From CBDCUQ01 sp965222835 (GTDB taxonomy: Bacteria; Pseudomonadota; Alphaproteobacteria; Rhizobiales; Hyphomicrobiaceae): 64,000 nt of DNA. The stretch lies in NCBI GenBank assembly GCA_965222835.1, contig CBDCUQ010000003.1, positions 682,001 to 746,000 of the forward strand, read 5' to 3'. The notes below the pieces were generated by a model. That model saw nothing but the letters and a program-made list of their open reading frames with translations. It did no database searches and was not told the DNA's origin. Of the stretch, positions 61,347 through 64,000 are shown one piece after another (position 1 is the stretch's first letter; every line of letters starts with the position of its first letter). Position numbers and translations under genes: made by a program.

Positions 61347-63853
61347 CCGATACTCCGATCAAGTTGGATCGCCGCGATGTCATCAAGGCAAGTGCCGTAG
61401 CCGCCACTGTGGCCGCGGCCGGTTCGCCGATAGAGAAGGCTCTTGCCGGGGCCGCAAGGCGAGGAAAGAGCGACGGCATACGTTGGGACAAGGGCGTTTG
61501 CCGGTTCTGCGGAACGGGGTGTGGCGTGCTCATCGGCACGAAGAAGGGGAGGGTCGTGGCTTCGCAGGGCGATCCGGATGCTCCCGTAAACCGCGGTCTC
61601 AACTGTATCAAGGGCTACTTCCTGTCCAAGATCATGTACGGCAAAGACCGTCTGACCAAGCCCCTCCTGCGCATGAAGGACGGCAAGTTTGATAAGAACG
61701 GAGATTTCACGCCGATCACATGGGACGAAGCCTTCGACATCATGGCCGAGAAATGGAAGGCCGCACTTAAGGAAGCCGGCCCGACGTCGGTCGGCATGTT
61801 CGGTTCAGGCCAATGGACGGTATGGGAGGGCTACGCGGCCGCAAAACTCTATAAGGCCGGCTTCCGTTCCAACAACATCGATCCCAACGCGCGGCACTGC
61901 ATGGCGTCGGCCGTGGCCGGTTTCATCCGGGCGTTCGGCATCGACGAGCCGATGGGCTGCTATGACGATCTCGAGAAGGCCGATGCGTTCGTGCTGTGGG
62001 GATCGAATATGGCGGAGATGCATCCGGTTCTCTGGTCGCGTCTCGCGGATCGGCGACTGACGCATGAGGGCTGCGAGGTGCACGTGCTGTCGACGTTCCA
62101 CCACCGCTCGTTCGAGTTGGCGGATAATGCAATGATTTTCACGCCGCAGACGGACCTCGCGATCCTCAACTACATCTGCAACCACATCATTCAAAGCGGC
62201 AAGATCAATAAGGAGTTTGTCGACAAACACACGACATTCAACAAGACCGTCCTTGATATTGGATATGGCTTGCGGCCGGAGCATGCCCTTCAGAAGGGGG
62301 CGACCAACGCTGGAAAGGCAGGCAAGGCGGATCCGATCTCGTTCGAGGAATTCACGAAGGCGGTTGAACCATATACGCTGGAGCATGCCTCCGAGCTTTC
62401 CGGGGTCGAACCGGCGAAGCTACAGCGGCTTGCGGAACTCTATGCCGATCCCAACAAGAAGGTTGTCTCCTATTGGACGATGGGCTTCAACCAACACACG
62501 CGCGGCACGTGGGCCAACAATCTTATCTATAACGTCCACCTCCTGACCGGAAAGATTTCCGAACCGGGGAACGGACCATTTTCGCTCACGGGGCAGCCTT
62601 CAGCCTGCGGAACGGCACGCGAGGTCGGCACCTTTGCGCATCGTCTGCCCGCCGACATGGTGGTGAAGAACGAAAAGCACCGGCAGAAGGCGGAAGAGAT
62701 CTGGCAACTACCTGCGGGCACAATTCCCGGGAAGCCCGGCTACCATGCCGTTCTGCAGAACCGGATGCTCAAGGACGGCAAGCTGCTGGCCTATTGGGTG
62801 CAATGCACCAACAATATGCAGACGGCTGCCAACATGAACGAGGAAGGGTATCCGGGCTACCGGAACCTGAAGACCTTTGTTGTCGTGTCTGATCCCTATC
62901 CGACGGTAACGGCGCTTGCTGCAGATCTCATCCTTCCCACCGCAATGTGGATGGAGAAGGAGGGTGCCTACGGGAACGCCGAGAGGCGTACGCAATTCTG
63001 GCGTCAGCAGGTTCAGGCGCCGGGCGAGGCTCGTTCCGACCTCTGGCAGACGATGGAGTTCGCCAAGCGCTTCACCGTTGAGGACGTATGGCCAGAGCAG
63101 TTGATCGCCAAGAAGCCCGAGCTAAAGGGGAAGACGCTCTTCGACGTGCTGTACGCAAATGGAGCCGTCAACAGGTTCCCCCTTACGGAAGCGCAAGAGG
63201 GCTATGACAACGACGAAAGCAAGGCCTTCGGCTTTTATGTGCAAAAGGGGCTGTTCGAGGAGTACGCGAGCTTCGGGCGTGGCAAGGCTCACGATTTGGC
63301 GGACTTCGGACTCTATCATAAAGCACGTGGACTTCGCTGGCCTGTTGTTGGGGGCAAGGAGACGCTCTGGAGATTCCGTGAAGGCTATGATCCCTACGTC
63401 AAGGAGGGTGAGGGCATCGCCTTCTATGGCCGGCCGGACAGGAAGGCCAGGATCATCTTCTGTCCCTACCAGCCCGCTGCGGAAAGCCCAGATAAGGAGT
63501 TCGATCTGTGGCTATGTACGGGCCGCGTGCTCGAACACTGGCACTCGGGGACGATGACCCGGCGCGTGCCTGAACTGCACCGGTCGGTACCGCACGCCGT
63601 TATCTACATGCATCCGGATGACGCTCAGCAGCGTGGGTTCCACCGCGGCCAGGTTGTGAAACTTGCAACGCGCCGGGGTGAGGTTCTCACTCGGGTCGAG
63701 ACCCGTGGCCGTAACAGGATGCCGCGAGGCTTGGTGTTCATCCCGTTCTTCGACGAGAGTCAGCTCGTGAACAAGCTCACTCTCGATGCAACCTGTCCGA
63801 TCTCGAAGGAGACCGACTACAAGAAGTGCGCCTGTAAGGTCGTTGCAGCTTGA
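61343..63853 (+). CDS. napA: NapA, catalytic subunit of periplasmic nitrate reductase
   Basis: NapA reduces nitrate to nitrite in the periplasm using a bis-MGD molybdenum cofactor. The 836-residue product has a twin-arginine signal (LDRRDVIKASAVAATVAAAG). The [4Fe-4S] cysteines are Cys53, Cys56, Cys60 and Cys88 (CRFCGTGC and LNCIKGYF), and the Mo ligand is Cys186 in NARHCMASAVAGF. The end, CPISKETDYKKCACKV, is typical. napG, napH, napB or napC should follow beyond the right edge. No napE precedes it. Confidence 0.97.
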   Translation: MTDTPIKLDRRDVIKASAVAATVAAAGSPIEKALAGAARRGKSDGIRWDKGVCRFCGTGCGVLIGTKKGRVVASQGDPDAPVNRGLNCIKGYFLSKIMYGKDRLTKPLLRMKDGKFDKNGDFTPITWDEAFDIMAEKWKAALKEAGPTSVGMFGSGQWTVWEGYAAAKLYKAGFRSNNIDPNARHCMASAVAGFIRAFGIDEPMGCYDDLEKADAFVLWGSNMAEMHPVLWSRLADRRLTHEGCEVHVLSTFHHRSFELADNAMIFTPQTDLAILNYICNHIIQSGKINKEFVDKHTTFNKTVLDIGYGLRPEHALQKGATNAGKAGKADPISFEEFTKAVEPYTLEHASELSGVEPAKLQRLAELYADPNKKVVSYWTMGFNQHTRGTWANNLIYNVHLLTGKISEPGNGPFSLTGQPSACGTAREVGTFAHRLPADMVVKNEKHRQKAEEIWQLPAGTIPGKPGYHAVLQNRMLKDGKLLAYWVQCTNNMQTAANMNEEGYPGYRNLKTFVVVSDPYPTVTALAADLILPTAMWMEKEGAYGNAERRTQFWRQQVQAPGEARSDLWQTMEFAKRFTVEDVWPEQLIAKKPELKGKTLFDVLYANGAVNRFPLTEAQEGYDNDESKAFGFYVQKGLFEEYASFGRGKAHDLADFGLYHKARGLRWPVVGGKETLWRFREGYDPYVKEGEGIAFYGRPDRKARIIFCPYQPAAESPDKEFDLWLCTGRVLEHWHSGTMTRRVPELHRSVPHAVIYMHPDDAQQRGFHRGQVVKLATRRGEVLTRVETRGRNRMPRGLVFIPFFDESQLVNKLTLDATCPISKETDYKKCACKVVAA

Positions 63854-64000
63854 GATCATATCGCAGGTCCGGTTCTCCGCGGTCGAATATGCGAACAGAG
63901 TGGTGGCGGCCTTCAGCCGTCAGAAGACGGCTTTAAGCAACACATGCAAATGTTGGAGAACGGAAACAGGAAGGAGCACGATCCAAGGCGCCGTCGGGCC
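63854..64000. other. Start of next gene region, incomplete
   Basis: The last 147 bases after napA hold no complete gene. AGGAAGGAG at 63968-63976 looks like a strong ribosome site, but no start codon follows before the window ends in a useful frame, so a further nap gene may begin just after the edge. Confidence 0.4.

Overview
The window looks like the chromosome of a GC-rich alphaproteobacterium of the Hyphomicrobiales, probably a Hyphomicrobium-like methylotroph or denitrifier. Three things support this: the gene order rpsA-ihfB-lapA domain-trpF-trpB-trpA-accD-folC, the orders tolQRAB-pal and ppx-rlmE / guaB / rsmB, and the presence of a PqqA peptide gene (PQQ cofactor precursor) and a periplasmic nitrate reductase operon. 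The genus is inference; no rRNA is present.

Layout. 0-13.4 kb is an accessory-looking stretch: OhrR-type regulator, PPOX-fold and CBS proteins, an unknown membrane protein, an SH3 protein, a GNAT acetyltransferase, a 3' remnant of a hisA-like gene, a degenerate LytM protein, a perfect 31-bp inverted repeat, an AT-rich secreted protein with MopE-type Asp/Cys motifs, a repeat-filled 1.2-kb gap, hisA, two small conserved-looking proteins and a frameshifted carbamoyltransferase. 12.8-20.6 kb holds DUF1285 divergent from a MoxR-DUF58-DUF4159-large membrane protein operon; the DUF4159 gene is split by one missing base. 20.8-32 kb is housekeeping: cmk, rpsA, sppA, ihfB, a LapA-domain gene, trpF, trpB, trpA, accD and folC, with an AT-rich membrane-protein gene inserted between trpB and trpA. 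32-36 kb holds a phosphoribosyltransferase/hydrolase pair, ada, a DUF1489 protein and a secreted unknown. 36-41.4 kb is the Tol-Pal envelope system; two tandem paralogous lipoproteins of 44 and 40 residues sit between tolB and pal.

42.2-50.8 kb carries an Lrp-type regulator facing an eight-gene minus-strand surface-glycan cluster (WbpA, WbpB, WbpD and WbpE-like enzymes for a diacetamido uronic acid, a glycosyltransferase, and PglC/PglD/PglE-like proteins). 51-60 kb is mixed: MAPEG, lipoprotein, ZIP transporter, TspO, RsmB-type methyltransferase, guaB, a lone pqqA with its own terminator, rlmE, ppx and an M15-like peptidase. 60.3-64 kb has tRNA-Gln(CTG) followed by napF-napD-napA, which runs to near the window edge.

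Points most worth a second look are the stand-alone pqqA, the tandem lipoproteins inside the tol-pal locus, the gene inserted in the trp operon, the two single-base frameshifts, the orphan Cas2/SinR-like small protein, and the long perfect inverted repeat. I found no CRISPR array, no intact insertion sequence and no clear defence island. All family assignments come from reading the translations; no database search was run.
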